Numbered from the stretch's first letter, positions 9,019 through 17,931 are shown. The stretch: DNA of 64,000 nt from Peteryoungia wuzhouensis (GCF_003205195.1 NZ_QJRY01000001.1:248001-312000), one strand, 5' to 3'. Numbers and translations: made by a program. The notes: a model not told the origin generated them from the letters alone.

Positions 9019-9285
9019 GGATGGCCTTTGGCGGCGAACTCTTCTCCGCGTGTGCTCAAGCGCTGGACAGAGCGGAGCGATCATCATAGCGCGCGCGCTT
9101 CAGCGACGACAATCAGGCGGGGGCATTTCGCGACACCGCAAACAACCCATGGATGCCGTCCTTGCGATTTTCACCTTTTTCTGGTCATGCGGGGCGAGTT
9201 GCAGTTGCTTCCAGTCTGGCCGGACAGGAGATCATACCTGGGCCGTGTCCCGCTAGTCGCATGCAGCGTTGAGGGGCGCCAAAGC

Positions 9286-9801
9286 ATGGCTACAAAATAT
9301 CCGACCCGGATCAAGGCAGCACCTAAGGTCGGCAATATCTATTGGTGTAACTTTCACCCCGAAGGGGTCATCCATATCCCGGAATTCTGGAAGAATAGGC
9401 CTGTCATCGTGGTGAGCCGGAACGCCACGCTGAACGGCAAAGTGACGGTTTTGCCGATGACGACGGACGAGGACAATGCCACCAACATCAACGCGATAGA
9501 GCTGAGCGCCGAGGTGCAAGGCAAGATCGACAGCAAGCGCAGCTGGGTCATTTGCGACCACCTGATGACGATCGCTACCAGTCGCCTCGACAACGTGTCG
9601 ACCACACCTCCAAGAGTGAAGGGTGACGGGTTGACGGCTATCCTGCAGAAGGCCCACTCCATCATTGCCGGCTGGATGCCTGCTGCCACTGTCCAGGTGA
9701 CAGAGGTAGCAACCACCACCACGGTCGAAACGCCATCCGGGATCGTTACCGAGACAGTGGACACGATCACGGTTACGATGGGGGAGAAGCCCGCGAGGTA
9801 A
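9286..9801 (+). CDS. PemK/MazF-like toxin (endoribonuclease fold)
   Basis: A 171-residue protein with the PemK-like core KVGNIYWCNFHP, then FWKNRPVIVVSRN, VTVLPMTT and SWVICDHLMTIATSRLD. These correspond to the strands and conserved Arg-Pro-Val-(I/V)-Val and S-(W/F)-V segments of MazF/PemK ribonucleases. A C-terminal extension rich in Thr and Val (VTEVATTTTVET and onward) is unusual. The ATG at 9286 follows a GAGGGG. No protein antitoxin ORF is evident on either side; instead a promoter and hairpin terminator directly downstream predict a small RNA. If active it would cut RNA; targets are unknown. Confidence 0.75.
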   Translation: MATKYPTRIKAAPKVGNIYWCNFHPEGVIHIPEFWKNRPVIVVSRNATLNGKVTVLPMTTDEDNATNINAIELSAEVQGKIDSKRSWVICDHLMTIATSRLDNVSTTPPRVKGDGLTAILQKAHSIIAGWMPAATVQVTEVATTTTVETPSGIVTETVDTITVTMGEKPAR

Positions 9802-9821
9802 GGCGGGAGGCACCCCTTTGC

Positions 9822-9850
9822 TTGACTGAACACCGAGCGACCAGTATAAA
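9822..9850 (+). promoter_or_regulatory. Near-consensus sigma-70-type promoter
   Basis: TTGACT at 9822-9827 and TATAAA at 9845-9850 are separated by exactly 17 bases. It lies 21 bases after the stop codon of the PemK-like gene and no protein-coding gene follows in this direction, so it most likely drives a short RNA. Confidence 0.65.
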
Positions 9851-9856
9851 GACCAA

Positions 9857-9938
9857 ATATGCGGGGCCGAGAGGTCGCCGTCTCTCCGCAAGGAGACTCA
9901 TAAGCCAAGCCACCCTAACGGGTGGCTTTGGTCGTTTT
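9857..9938 (+). ncRNA. Predicted small RNA of about 80 nt downstream of the PemK-like gene
   Basis: Predicted start about 7 bases after the TATAAA box. The transcript would contain a first hairpin (GTCTC at about 9889 pairing with GAGAC at about 9902, around a CCGCAAG-type loop), then a GC-rich stem-loop (GCCACCC, loop TAAC, GGGTGGC at 9909-9926, extended by CCAA/TTGG) followed by TTTT at 9935-9938. It contains no sensible ORF. A structured RNA motif named pemK has been described in Rhizobiales near PemK-like genes; whether this is an instance is not known from reading alone. A role in controlling the toxin is a hypothesis. Confidence 0.55.
9905..9938 (+). terminator. Rho-independent terminator of the predicted small RNA
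   Basis: Stem CCAAGCCACCC with GGGTGGC(T)TTGG around a TAAC loop, then TCGTTTT. The T-run is short and four bases away from the stem, so termination may be partial. Confidence 0.55.
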
Positions 9939-10035
9939 GGCGGGTGGTTCTTTGGATCACTGCGCGTAAACTATAAGATCAGCAATCCTGGCGGTGATCT
10001 GTGAAGATGCATCGGTCTGGCCGGCCCGACCCTTC

Positions 10036-11838
10036 TCACCCCTCCCCGAACATCCCGATCACCAGGCCTTCCGTGCTTTCCTTCGCCTGCTTCTTCAGCT
10101 CGGCGATGGCGGCGCTGATGCGGTTGACGTCGTCGATGACGAGGCCCTGGGGGAGTTCGATGACGCCGATCGAGCAGCGCATCAGGGGGAAGTCGCGCTC
10201 GACGCCCTGGCGGTCCAGGCCCTTGATGCGGCCGGCCTGGCGATCGACTTCGGAATAAAGGTCGACGACGTCGTCGTGGAAGTCCGAGAGCAGGCGATCG
10301 AGGATCTCGTTCAGTTCGGCGCGGGTCCAGTCCGTGACGCCGATGAAGAAATCGTCGCCGCCGACATGGCCGAGGAAATCGCCTTCCGAGAAGAAATAGC
10401 GGCGCAGAAGGGCGGCGAAGAGCGAGATGGCATGGTCGCCGTGGTGGAAGCCGTAGTGGTCGTTGAACGGCTTGAAGTGGTCGAAGTCGCAGTAGCAGAA
10501 AAAGCGGGCCGCATCGCCGTCGCGGGCGACGTCCTGGATGAAATCGCCGATGGCGCGGTTGCCGGGAAGGCCCGTCAGCGGGTTCTGGTCCTGGGCGGTC
10601 TTCAGCTGCTTTTCGTTGATGATGCGGATCAGCGAGGCGGCCGAGACAATACCGGCATACCGCATGTTTTCCGTCAGGATGACGCAGTCCGAGCCTTCCA
10701 TATTGGCAAAGATCGTCATCAGCCGCTCGGCATCGGCATCCAGCCCGACGATCGGGGCGCGGTCGACGAATTGCGAGATGGAGCGCTCGTAGAGCTTGTT
10801 CTTCAACAGGTCGCGGCCGAAGGGCTGATAGATGTATTCCTTCAGGTGACGTTCGTTGATGATGCCGCGCGGCTCGCCATTGGCATTCAAGACGGGGAAG
10901 AAGGTCTGGCCGGGATTGCGGCGGAAGAGATCGAAGACGTGTTCGATGTTTTCGTGTTCATAAACCGTGGGCAGGGTTTCGATCTGGCGGCGGATGAGGA
11001 TCTCGTCGAGCGACTGGGTGGAGCGGCGGATCTTGCCGACATCCTGCAGATGCGGGAAGGCGCTTTTCAGCTCCGTTGTCAGCGTGGTCGGGCGGGCGAT
11101 GAACCAGCCCTGGACGAGATCGACGCCGAATTCCCGGCAGGCAATGAATTCGCCCTCGGTCTCGATGCCCTCGGCGATCACCCGGACGCCCAGCACATGG
11201 CAGAAATTGACGATGTTCTTGACCAGGTGGCGCTTGCGCGGATTGCTGTCGATGCCGGCAATGAAATGGCGATCGATCTTGACGTAATCGACGGGGAAAT
11301 CGCAGAGCAGCTTCATCTCGCCATGACCGACGCCGAAATCGTCGATGGCGAGCTTGAAGCCGGAGCGGCGCAGGCGCTCGACGAGGCCGGCAAACTGCGG
11401 AACGATGGTGTTGTCGAAACGCTCCGAGAGTTCGAAGCAGACGGAGGACGGCGGGATCTGCGCCTTGCGCAGCTGATCGAGCAGCGTATCGACGAGGGCA
11501 TTGCCGTCGGGGATCAGGCGGACGTCGAGATTGAGGAAGAGGGTTGCGCCGGCCCGATCCGGCAGCGTCGCGAATTTGGCGAGCGCCCGGCTTGCCACCA
11601 TCTGTTCGAGCGGCAGGAGATGGCCGGTTTCAGCGGCCTGGTCGAGCAGATCGAGAGGGGTCGAAAAACCCAGCCGGTCATGGCCACGCAGCAGGCTCTC
11701 GTAACCGAAAGCGGCGCCGGTCCCGACTTCGACGATGGGCTGGAGGGCATTTTCGACGACGAGCTTGGCCAGCGTCAGCAGTTGATCACTCGCGAAACGG
11801 CGCACAACAGCGCCTTCCTCGACTGCCCCCAATGCCAT
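10036..11838 (-). CDS. EAL-CBS-GGDEF cyclic-di-GMP protein, likely phosphodiesterase
   Basis: A 600-residue soluble protein. The EAL domain comes first: YESLLRG (E47), ELSER (136-140), the paired aspartates IDDFG (166-167), VKID (K187) and AEGIET (E223, E226) are all present, so c-di-GMP hydrolysis is expected. A pair of CBS-like segments follows (about 280-415). The C-terminal GGDEF-type domain has VGGDDFF at 492-498, with Asp in place of the usual Glu, and so may be a regulatory rather than catalytic domain. The order EAL-CBS-GGDEF is found in a soluble family of proteobacterial regulators. The ATG at 11838 has GGAGAAG just upstream; the frame extends to a TTG four codons earlier. Confidence 0.88.
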   Translation of the reverse strand: MALGAVEEGAVVRRFASDQLLTLAKLVVENALQPIVEVGTGAAFGYESLLRGHDRLGFSTPLDLLDQAAETGHLLPLEQMVASRALAKFATLPDRAGATLFLNLDVRLIPDGNALVDTLLDQLRKAQIPPSSVCFELSERFDNTIVPQFAGLVERLRRSGFKLAIDDFGVGHGEMKLLCDFPVDYVKIDRHFIAGIDSNPRKRHLVKNIVNFCHVLGVRVIAEGIETEGEFIACREFGVDLVQGWFIARPTTLTTELKSAFPHLQDVGKIRRSTQSLDEILIRRQIETLPTVYEHENIEHVFDLFRRNPGQTFFPVLNANGEPRGIINERHLKEYIYQPFGRDLLKNKLYERSISQFVDRAPIVGLDADAERLMTIFANMEGSDCVILTENMRYAGIVSAASLIRIINEKQLKTAQDQNPLTGLPGNRAIGDFIQDVARDGDAARFFCYCDFDHFKPFNDHYGFHHGDHAISLFAALLRRYFFSEGDFLGHVGGDDFFIGVTDWTRAELNEILDRLLSDFHDDVVDLYSEVDRQAGRIKGLDRQGVERDFPLMRCSIGVIELPQGLVIDDVNRISAAIAELKKQAKESTEGLVIGMFGEG

Positions 11839-11954
11839 AATCTTCTCCAATATACCTTTGTTTTTTATGGGTCAGATCGTGCTGGGCAATTGTCAAGAAA
11901 GCCTTTCCCGGATGTGACAGTTGGATGAAAGTTTCGATGCGGCGCGCAGCGCTG

Positions 11955-12752
11955 CTAGAGGTCCCGGATGATGCGCGGCGCCCCGTCTGCACGGGAAAGA
12001 TCAAGTTCCAGAAGGGTTTTCGTGCCTTCGATCCAGGCGCCGACGGTGAAGCCGCCATAGGCCAGCGTGTCCAGAGAGGCGGTGCCATCCATCGGGTTTA
12101 CCGTTAACTCCGGACTGGGGAACGTGGGGTGCAGGAAGAAGCGGACCTTCTGCGTGAGGAGCTTGTCGGTGCCTTGCACGGTGAGCTTGACGTTGACGAG
12201 CCTTGCCTCCTCCGCCCCGATGAACTCGGCGGCCAGCCTGAAGCCGTCCTTCTCCGCCAGACCACCAAAGCGGCCCTTGTTGGGATCGTCCCACACCTTG
12301 ACCGGCCCCAGTTCGGGCGTCGGAAGCGGGGCCGCGCGCAGGCTCTTCTTGGTGGATCCTTCCGGCGGGGCGATCCGGCTCAGCGTGTCCTTGACACGCT
12401 CCAGCTCTTCCCGGAGTGCGGCGACATCGGCGGTCGCCTTCATCGTCGCGTCGGCGACCAGCTTGGTCTCGCCAAACTCGACTTCCACGCCATAGAACTT
12501 GCCCTTCAGCAAGGGACCGACACGCGCCAGAAGCAGCGCGACGAAGGCGGCGCCGAGATATTTCAGATAGACGTCGACAAGCTTGCCGTCGCCGCTGCCC
12601 TCCCCGCCCAGAAGGCGCGACCCGACATCCAGCGCGAGGAGCAGGATCGGGATCAGCGCCAGCGCGACCATGCCGCGGCGCCAGATTGTCTCCATCCCGG
12701 CCTCGACCGGCCCGGTCTGCTGTCGGCCTTGCGCCCCCGGCTGCCTGCTCAT
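11955..12752 (-). CDS. Membrane-anchored pYEATS-domain protein
   Basis: A 265-residue protein. Two hydrophobic segments (about residues 27-45 and 63-80) are followed by a coiled-coil-like helix (EVEFGETKLVADATMKATAD and on to about 125) and a C-terminal beta-rich domain that starts at KVWDDPNKGRFGG. The domain contains KVRFFLHPTFPSPELTV and the closing YGGFTVGAWI ... LELDLS pattern, which is how prokaryotic YEATS-like (pYEATS) domains look. pYEATS proteins with two transmembrane helices have been linked by comparative genomics to nucleotide-signal and conflict systems. GGAGG precedes the ATG. It is divergent from betI, with the bet operator between them. Ligand and role are unknown. Confidence 0.6.
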   Translation of the reverse strand: MSRQPGAQGRQQTGPVEAGMETIWRRGMVALALIPILLLALDVGSRLLGGEGSGDGKLVDVYLKYLGAAFVALLLARVGPLLKGKFYGVEVEFGETKLVADATMKATADVAALREELERVKDTLSRIAPPEGSTKKSLRAAPLPTPELGPVKVWDDPNKGRFGGLAEKDGFRLAAEFIGAEEARLVNVKLTVQGTDKLLTQKVRFFLHPTFPSPELTVNPMDGTASLDTLAYGGFTVGAWIEGTKTLLELDLSRADGAPRIIRDL

Positions 12753-12830
12753 CGCACCCTCCCCTTTGTCCCATCGCAGAATGCCAGAAATCGGGCGCTG
12801 AGAAACCCATGAAAAGCGCAGGAATTTTTA

Positions 12831-12850
12831 TTGATTGATCAGTCAATCAA
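12831..12850 (+). promoter_or_regulatory. Perfect inverted repeat, probable BetI operator
   Basis: TTGATTGA and TCAATCAA form an exact inverted repeat around a four-base centre. It ends 31 bases before the betI start. E. coli BetI binds a TTGATTGG-type inverted repeat in the bet control region, so this is the expected autoregulatory site, relieved by choline. It could also touch the divergent pYEATS gene promoter. Confidence 0.75.
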
Positions 12851-12881
12851 AATTATCCTGCTGCCAAGCAAGGAGAGCAGG

Positions 12882-13529
12882 ATGCCGAAAATCGGAATGG
12901 AGCCCGTCCGGCGCAAGGCGCTGGTCGATGCCGCCCTGAAGGCGATCGGCCATCATGGGTCGCTGACCGTCACCATGTCGGAGATCGCCCGCGAGGCCGG
13001 GGTCTCGGCGGCGCTGGCGCATCACTATTTCGGCTCCAAGGAGCAGCTGCTGATCGAGACCATCCGCTCGCTTTTGCGGCAGCTGAGGGCCGATGCGGTG
13101 ATTGCGCTCCGCCAGGCCGAGACGCCGCGGGCGCGGATTTCGGCAGTCATCCGCGTCTCGTTCCAGGCCGACCAGTTTGCCCCGGAAGTCGTTGCCGCCT
13201 GGCTCGCCTTCTATTCGGAGGCTCAGCGCTCGGAAGAGGTGCGCCGGCTGCTCGTCGTCTATGCGCGGCGGCTGCATTCCAACCTGCTCTCCGGATTGAA
13301 GCCGCTCTGCGGGACTTTCGACGCGGGCCGGATCGCCGATGGCGCAGCGGCGATGATTGACGGGCTCTATATCCGGCAATCTCTGAAAGCCGCTCCGCTG
13401 TCGATCGAGGCGTCCGTGGCGCTGGTCGAGGATTACGTGGCGGGGCAGTTACGTTCTGTGCCTGCCGAACAGATAGCCCCTCACCCTACCCTCTCCCCGC
13501 AAGCGGGGAGAGGGAGAGACGACCGTTAG
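12882..13529 (+). CDS. betI: BetI, TetR-family choline-responsive repressor
   Basis: A 215-residue TetR-type regulator. The N-terminal helix-turn-helix reads TVTMSEIAREAGVSAALAHHYFGSKEQLL, and the AWLAFYSEAQRSEEVRRLL segment is typical of BetI. It represses choline-to-betaine genes in the absence of choline. The ATG at 12882 follows AGGAGAGCAGG; the frame extends upstream to 12831 but that would start inside the operator. The last 18 or so codons (from about 13477) are the translation of a palindromic intergenic repeat, so the natural C terminus has been replaced or extended by the repeat. Confidence 0.92.
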   Translation: MPKIGMEPVRRKALVDAALKAIGHHGSLTVTMSEIAREAGVSAALAHHYFGSKEQLLIETIRSLLRQLRADAVIALRQAETPRARISAVIRVSFQADQFAPEVVAAWLAFYSEAQRSEEVRRLLVVYARRLHSNLLSGLKPLCGTFDAGRIADGAAAMIDGLYIRQSLKAAPLSIEASVALVEDYVAGQLRSVPAEQIAPHPTLSPQAGRGRDDR

Positions 13530-13590
13530 CGCCGGCGTCTCCTTCTCCCCGCCTGCGGGGAGAAGGTGCCCGAAGGGCGGATGAGGGGCC
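13477..13590. repeat. Palindromic intergenic repeat, copy 1
   Basis: A GC-rich block bounded by CCCCTCA and TGAGGGG, with two inner hairpins built on CTCCCCGC-N-GCGGGGAG. The same architecture occurs at 29522-29644. This is a rhizobial-type interspersed palindromic element. Its left part forms the end of the betI coding sequence. Confidence 0.75.
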
Positions 13591-13635
13591 CTTGATAGTT
13601 AGATGCAAATACGAACACCCGTCCGGAGAGACACC

Positions 13636-15099
13636 ATGAAAGCCCAACCGCAAGCCTCGCATTTCATCGATGGCGCGTATGTCGAGGATACCGACGGCAC
13701 CGTCATCGAGAGCATCTATCCGGCGACCGGCGAGGTGATCGCAAGGCTGCATGCGGCAACGCCTGCGATCATCGAAAAGGCGATCGCCTCTGCCAAGCGG
13801 GCGCAGAAAGAATGGGCGTCATGGAGCCCGGCCGCGCGTGGCCGCGTGTTGAAGAAGGCCGCCGAAATCATGCGCGAGCGGAACCGCGAGCTTTCCGAGC
13901 TCGAGACGCTCGACACCGGCAAGCCGATCCAGGAAACGATCGTGGCCGATCCGACCTCGGGTGCCGACAGTTTCGAATTCTTCGGTGGCATCATCGCGAC
14001 CGCGATGAACGGCAGCCAGATCCCGCTGGGGGGCGACTGGGCCTATACGAAACGGGTGCCGCTCGGCGTCGTCGTCGGCATCGGCGCCTGGAATTATCCG
14101 CAACAGATCGCCTGCTGGAAGGGTGCACCGGCCCTTGCCGCCGGCAATGCGATGGTGTTCAAGCCGTCGGAAGTGACGCCGCTCGGCGCGCTCAAGATCG
14201 CCGAGATCCTGATCGAAGCCGGGGCGCCGAAGGGCGTCTACAATGTCATCCAGGGGGACCGCGAGACCGGGCCGCTGCTGGTGTCGCATCCTGACGTCGC
14301 CAAGGTGTCGCTGACCGGCTCCGTGCCGACGGGGCGCAAGGTGGCGGGGGCGGCTGCCAGCCAGCTCAAGCATGTGACGATGGAGCTCGGCGGCAAGTCG
14401 CCGATCGTCGTCTTCGACGATGCCGATATCGAGAGCGCGATCTCGGGTGCCATGCTCGGCAATTTCTATTCGACCGGCCAGGTCTGCTCGAACGGCACCC
14501 GCGTCTTCGTGCACAAGGCGATCAAGGAGGTGTTTCTGTCGCGGCTCAAGGCCCGCACAGAGGCGATCCTGATCGGCGATCCGCAGGACGAGGCGACGCA
14601 GATGGGGCCGATGGTCTCGCTCGCGCAGCGTGAGAAGGTCCTGTCCTACATCGACAAGGGCAAGGCGGAGGGCGCCACGCTCGTGACCGGCGGCGGTATT
14701 CCGAACAGCGTCACCGGCGAAGGCTTCTACATCCAGCCGACCGTGTTTGCCGATGTCACCGACGACATGACCATCGCCCGCGAAGAGATTTTTGGGCCTG
14801 TGATGTGCGTGCTCGATTTCGACGACGAGGCAGAGGTGATCGAACGGGCAAACGCCACCGAATTCGGCCTCTCGGCCGGTGTGTTCACGGCGGATTTTTC
14901 CCGCGCCCACCGCGTGGTGGACCAGCTGGAGGCCGGCACGCTGTGGATCAACACCTATAATCTCTGCCCGGTCGAGATCCCCTTCGGCGGGTCCAAACAG
15001 TCCGGCTTCGGCCGCGAGAATTCGGCAGCGGCGCTTGAGCATTATTCCGAGCTGAAGACGGTTTATGTCGGCATGGGCAAGTGCGAGGCGCCGTATTGA
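13636..15099 (+). CDS. betB: BetB, betaine aldehyde dehydrogenase
   Basis: A 487-residue aldehyde dehydrogenase that oxidises betaine aldehyde to glycine betaine with NAD(P)+, the second step of osmoprotectant synthesis from choline. The general base is E250 in MELGGKSP and the nucleophile is C284 in [10 protein letters not shown]. The cofactor-binding [15 protein letters not shown] and KPSEVTPL segments are present, as is the C-terminal [17 protein letters not shown]. The length matches rhizobial BetB. The start follows GGAGAGAC. It lies downstream of betI, separated by a palindromic repeat; betA follows after an intervening toxin-antitoxin pair on the other strand. Confidence 0.95.
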   Translation: MKAQPQASHFIDGAYVEDTDGTVIESIYPATGEVIARLHAATPAIIEKAIASAKRAQKEWASWSPAARGRVLKKAAEIMRERNRELSELETLDTGKPIQETIVADPTSGADSFEFFGGIIATAMNGSQIPLGGDWAYTKRVPLGVVVGIGAWNYPQQIACWKGAPALAAGNAMVFKPSEVTPLGALKIAEILIEAGAPKGVYNVIQGDRETGPLLVSHPDVAKVSLTGSVPTGRKVAGAAASQLKHVTMELGGKSPIVVFDDADIESAISGAMLGNFYSTGQVCSNGTRVFVHKAIKEVFLSRLKARTEAILIGDPQDEATQMGPMVSLAQREKVLSYIDKGKAEGATLVTGGGIPNSVTGEGFYIQPTVFADVTDDMTIAREEIFGPVMCVLDFDDEAEVIERANATEFGLSAGVFTADFSRAHRVVDQLEAGTLWINTYNLCPVEIPFGGSKQSGFGRENSAAALEHYSELKTVYVGMGKCEAPY

Positions 15100-15129
15100 G
15101 ATGAGCGGGGCCGTCGTCGCGCCAAGTTA

Positions 15130-15306
15130 CCCCCCTCTGCCCTGCCGGGCATCTCCCCCACAGGGAGGGAGAGTGGATCGTGGCTGGGCGCCCGGTCGAC
15201 GGCAAGTGTTGAGTGCTCTGGCGTTGGAAAAATCGGGGGGCAAAGCGGTAGCGGCCACTCTCCCCCCTTGCGGGGGAGATGTCGGCGCAGCCGACAGAGG
15301 GGGGGG
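15130..15306. repeat. Palindromic intergenic repeat of a second type
   Basis: The left arm CCCCCCTCTGCCCTGCCGGG, followed by CATCTCCCCCACAGGG, is mirrored about 140 bases later by CCCCTTGCGGGGGAGATG and then GCAGCCGACAGAGGGGGG. Such mosaic elements are common between genes in Agrobacterium and Rhizobium. This one fills the gap after betB and could act as a terminator in both directions. Confidence 0.6.
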
Positions 15307-15328
15307 CTGCAGCGTCGACGTTTGGCAG

Positions 15329-15682
15329 TCACACCACGATATCGTCGAGATCGACCTTCAAGGCCGCAGCAATCCGCTTCAGCACATCGACGGAGGCGGT
15401 CTTCTTGCCGCTTTCGATTTCGGAGAGATAGGGCTGGGAAATACCGGCGGCGGCGGCGAGGTCGGAGACGGACAGTTTGCGGTAATTGCGGTAGGTGCGG
15501 ATGCGGCTGTCGGTGTCGAGCAATTCGTAGACGAGTTCGGCCGGCCAGGTTTCTTCGCCCGCTTCGATCCGCGCCAGAATCTCCTTAGCCATGATTATAT
15601 CCATCATGTCCTCGAATTCTTCCTCGGGAACGAGGACGAACGGTTTTCCGTCGATGACCGTTCGGTTGAAAACACCCATCAT
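15329..15682 (-). CDS. XRE-family antitoxin (HigA-like)
   Basis: A 117-residue protein. Its first part (residues 1-55, FNRTVIDGKPFVLVPEEEFEDM) is the toxin-binding type of extension seen on many antitoxins. Residues 60-112 form a Cro/C1 helix-turn-helix: RNYRKLSVSDLAAAAGISQPYLSEIE and onward. It starts at once after the stop codon of the toxin gene, using the AAGGAG that ends the toxin coding sequence. The pair sits on the strand opposite betB and betA. It should bind its own promoter and neutralise the toxin. Confidence 0.8.
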   Translation of the reverse strand: MMGVFNRTVIDGKPFVLVPEEEFEDMMDIIMAKEILARIEAGEETWPAELVYELLDTDSRIRTYRNYRKLSVSDLAAAAGISQPYLSEIESGKKTASVDVLKRIAAALKVDLDDIVV

Positions 15683-15928
15683 CTACTCCTTGTAGATACT
15701 GCCTCTTGGGCCGACGTCGACCACGATAACGAGGTTCGTTCGCTCATCGATGATGACCCTGTCATCGCCGACCCTGATGCGCACAAGCGTCGTGCCAACC
15801 AGCCTCTTCAGATCGACACGCTCACCCCGCGCGTAGGCAAGCACCTTAGCCTTGATCGCCGCCGCTCGCTTGGGCTGCATCCGACTAAGGCTCTTTTGCG
15901 TGGCGTTAGAATACTCGACAGGCTTCAT
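15683..15928 (-). CDS. RelE/HigB-type toxin
   Basis: An 81-residue protein whose sequence ([31 protein letters not shown], then [20 protein letters not shown]) follows the RelE/ParE fold: two helices followed by a beta sheet with the G-x-x-x-x-R-(I/V)-R-x-G-D-x-R-V pattern. Such proteins usually cut mRNA on the ribosome. The toxin-first order with the XRE antitoxin downstream is the higBA arrangement. The ATG at 15928 is chosen because the fold starts directly after it; a frame to 15967 would overlap the betA leader. Its promoter must lie within 50 bases of the betA start. Confidence 0.75.
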   Translation of the reverse strand: MKPVEYSNATQKSLSRMQPKRAAAIKAKVLAYARGERVDLKRLVGTTLVRIRVGDDRVIIDERTNLVIVVDVGPRGSIYKE

Positions 15929-15978
15929 CCCATCAATACAGCGCGCCGCTCCAACTGACTCAACCATGGATTGCTGAC

Positions 15979-17628
15979 ATGCAAGCAGATTTCGTCATCA
16001 TCGGTTCCGGCTCCGCAGGGGCGGCCATGGCTTACCGGCTTTCGGAGGACGGGAAGAACACGGTCATCGTCTTGGAATTCGGCGGCTCCGACATCGGGCC
16101 GTTCGTGCAGATGCCGGCGGCCCTTGCCTATCCGATGAACATGGACCGCTACAACTGGGGCTACATGACCGAGCCCGAGCCGCATCTCAACAATCGCCGG
16201 ATGATTGCGCCGCGCGGCAAGGTGCTGGGCGGGTCCTCGTCGATCAACGGCATGGTCTATGTGCGCGGCCACGCCGAGGATTTCAACCGCTGGGAGGAGC
16301 TCGGGGCGACCGGCTGGGCCTATGCGGATGTGCTGCCCTATTTCAAGCGGCAGGAAAGTTCGCATGGCGGCGAAGAAGGCTGGCGTGGCACGGACGGGCC
16401 GCTGCATGTGCGGCGCGGCGATATCAAGAACCCGCTTTACCGCGCCTTCATCGAGGCCGGGCGGCAGGCAGGCTTCCCGGTCACCGAGGACTATAACGGC
16501 CGGCAGCAGGAGGGCTTCGGGCTGATGGAGCAGACGAGCTGGCAGGGGCGGCGCTGGTCGACGGCGAATGCCTATCTGAAGCCGGCGCTGAAGCGGCCGA
16601 ATGTCTCGCTGATCCGCTGTTTTGCCCGCAAGGTCGTGATGGAAGGCACCCGCGCCGTCGGCGTCGAGGTGGAAATCGGCGGCAAGATCGAAATTGTCCG
16701 GGCGAACCGCGAGGTGATCGTCGCGGCATCGGCCTTCAACTCGCCGAAGATCCTGATGCTGTCGGGGATTGGCCCTGCCGCGCATCTCAAGGCGATGGGC
16801 ATTCCCGTCGTGGCGGATCGTCCGGGCGTGGGGCAAAACCTGCAGGATCACCTGGAATATTATCATCAGTTCAAGTCGAAGCTGCCGATCACGCTGCATT
16901 CGAAGAACAACTGGTTCTGGATGGGCGTGGTTGGTGCGCAGTGGCTGTTCTTCAAGAAGGGGCTCGGCACCTCCAACCAGTTCGAGGCGGCAGCCTTCAT
17001 CCGGTCTGCGGCAGGCGTCAAATGGCCTGACATCCAGTATCATTTCCTGCCGATCGCGATCTCCTATGACGGCAAGTCGGCGGTGGGTGGCCACGGTTTC
17101 CAGGCGCATGTCGGCTACAACATGTCGAAGTCGCGCGGCTCGGTAACGCTGCGTTCGCCTGACGTGAAGGACACGCCGGTCTTGCGTTTCAACTATATGA
17201 GCGACCCGGAGGACTGGGTAAAATTCCGCCATGCGGTGCGCGTCACCCGTGAGATCTTCAACCAGAAGGCCTTCGATCCCTATCGCGAGATCGAGGTGGC
17301 GCCGGGGCCGAATGTGCAGTCGGACGAAGAGATCGACGCCTATCTGCGGGAACATCTGGAAGGCGCCTATCACCCCTGCGGTACCTGCAAGATGGGTCGT
17401 GCAGACGACCCGATGGCGGTCGTTGATCCCTCGACAAAGGTGATCGGCGTCGAGGGCTTGCGCGTGGCAGATTCATCCATCTTCCCGCATGTTACCTATG
17501 GCAATCTGAACGGCCCCTCAATCATGACGGGCGAGAAGGCGGCGGATCATATCCTCGGCAAGCAGCCCCTGCCCCGTTCCAATCAGGAGCCCTGGGTCAA
17601 TCCGCGCTGGGAGACGAGTGATCGGTAA
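15979..17628 (+). CDS. betA: BetA, choline dehydrogenase
   Basis: A 549-residue GMC-family flavoprotein that oxidises choline to betaine aldehyde, feeding BetB. The FAD-binding motif [13 protein letters not shown] lies at the N terminus, [15 protein letters not shown] is the GMC signature 1, [12 protein letters not shown] is signature 2, and [11 protein letters not shown] near residue 460 carries the active-site histidine. The length equals rhizobial BetA. It is separated from betB by about 880 bases that contain a repeat and a toxin-antitoxin pair on the other strand, so it probably has its own promoter. A choline sulfatase gene (betC), present in the Sinorhizobium bet operon, is not found here. 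Confidence 0.95.
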   Translation: MQADFVIIGSGSAGAAMAYRLSEDGKNTVIVLEFGGSDIGPFVQMPAALAYPMNMDRYNWGYMTEPEPHLNNRRMIAPRGKVLGGSSSINGMVYVRGHAEDFNRWEELGATGWAYADVLPYFKRQESSHGGEEGWRGTDGPLHVRRGDIKNPLYRAFIEAGRQAGFPVTEDYNGRQQEGFGLMEQTSWQGRRWSTANAYLKPALKRPNVSLIRCFARKVVMEGTRAVGVEVEIGGKIEIVRANREVIVAASAFNSPKILMLSGIGPAAHLKAMGIPVVADRPGVGQNLQDHLEYYHQFKSKLPITLHSKNNWFWMGVVGAQWLFFKKGLGTSNQFEAAAFIRSAAGVKWPDIQYHFLPIAISYDGKSAVGGHGFQAHVGYNMSKSRGSVTLRSPDVKDTPVLRFNYMSDPEDWVKFRHAVRVTREIFNQKAFDPYREIEVAPGPNVQSDEEIDAYLREHLEGAYHPCGTCKMGRADDPMAVVDPSTKVIGVEGLRVADSSIFPHVTYGNLNGPSIMTGEKAADHILGKQPLPRSNQEPWVNPRWETSDR

Positions 17629-17631
17629 GGC

Positions 17632-17931
17632 TCAGCGGTAGTCGTCTTCGCGCTGGTGGCGGATGGCAGCGACGGTCAACAGGTCGTCGCTGACGATCCG
17701 ATAGAGCACGACATATCCCGTTGTTCCAAAGGCTACGACCATCTCCCTCATCATTGGATCTCCACCCTTCGCCATTCTGTGGATGAGCGGAAGCCTCTCA
17801 AGGGAGGAAATCGCAAGCTGCACGGCAACATAGGCGCGCTCTGCGAGTGCCAGATCATATTGGACGAGGTAGGTGTAAAGCCGATCAAGGTCGTCCAGCA
17901 CGTCCTGGGTGTACTTGATCTGGTAGCTCAT
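17632..17931 (-). CDS. ParE/RelE-family toxin
   Basis: A 99-residue protein with the ParE-type pattern YTQDVLDDLDRLYTYLVQYDLALAERAYVAVQLAI, then LERLPLIHR and the strand pair YVVLYRIVSDDLLTVAAIRHQRED. The final R-H-Q-R-E-D-D-Y matches the conserved end of ParE/RelE toxins. Its start overlaps the antitoxin stop by four bases (ATGA). Its stop lies three bases from the betA stop, so the two genes converge without a spacer. Confidence 0.85.
   Translation of the reverse strand: MSYQIKYTQDVLDDLDRLYTYLVQYDLALAERAYVAVQLAISSLERLPLIHRMAKGGDPMMREMVVAFGTTGYVVLYRIVSDDLLTVAAIRHQREDDYR

Noticed and set aside
9087..9285. Protein antitoxin upstream of the PemK-like toxin
   Set aside because: No ORF with a ribosome binding site and antitoxin-like sequence is present in this gap; only short frames without support.
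9994..11928. Plus-strand ORF of 644 codons
   Set aside because: Antisense of the EAL-CBS-GGDDF gene, whose catalytic motifs on the minus strand are unambiguous.
12001..12846. Alternative minus-strand frame of 281 codons over the pYEATS gene
   Set aside because: Arg/Gly-rich frame-shifted shadow; the pYEATS frame has the ribosome binding site and recognisable domain.
15925..17373. Minus-strand ORF of 482 codons across betA
   Set aside because: Shadow of betA, which has all GMC signatures.
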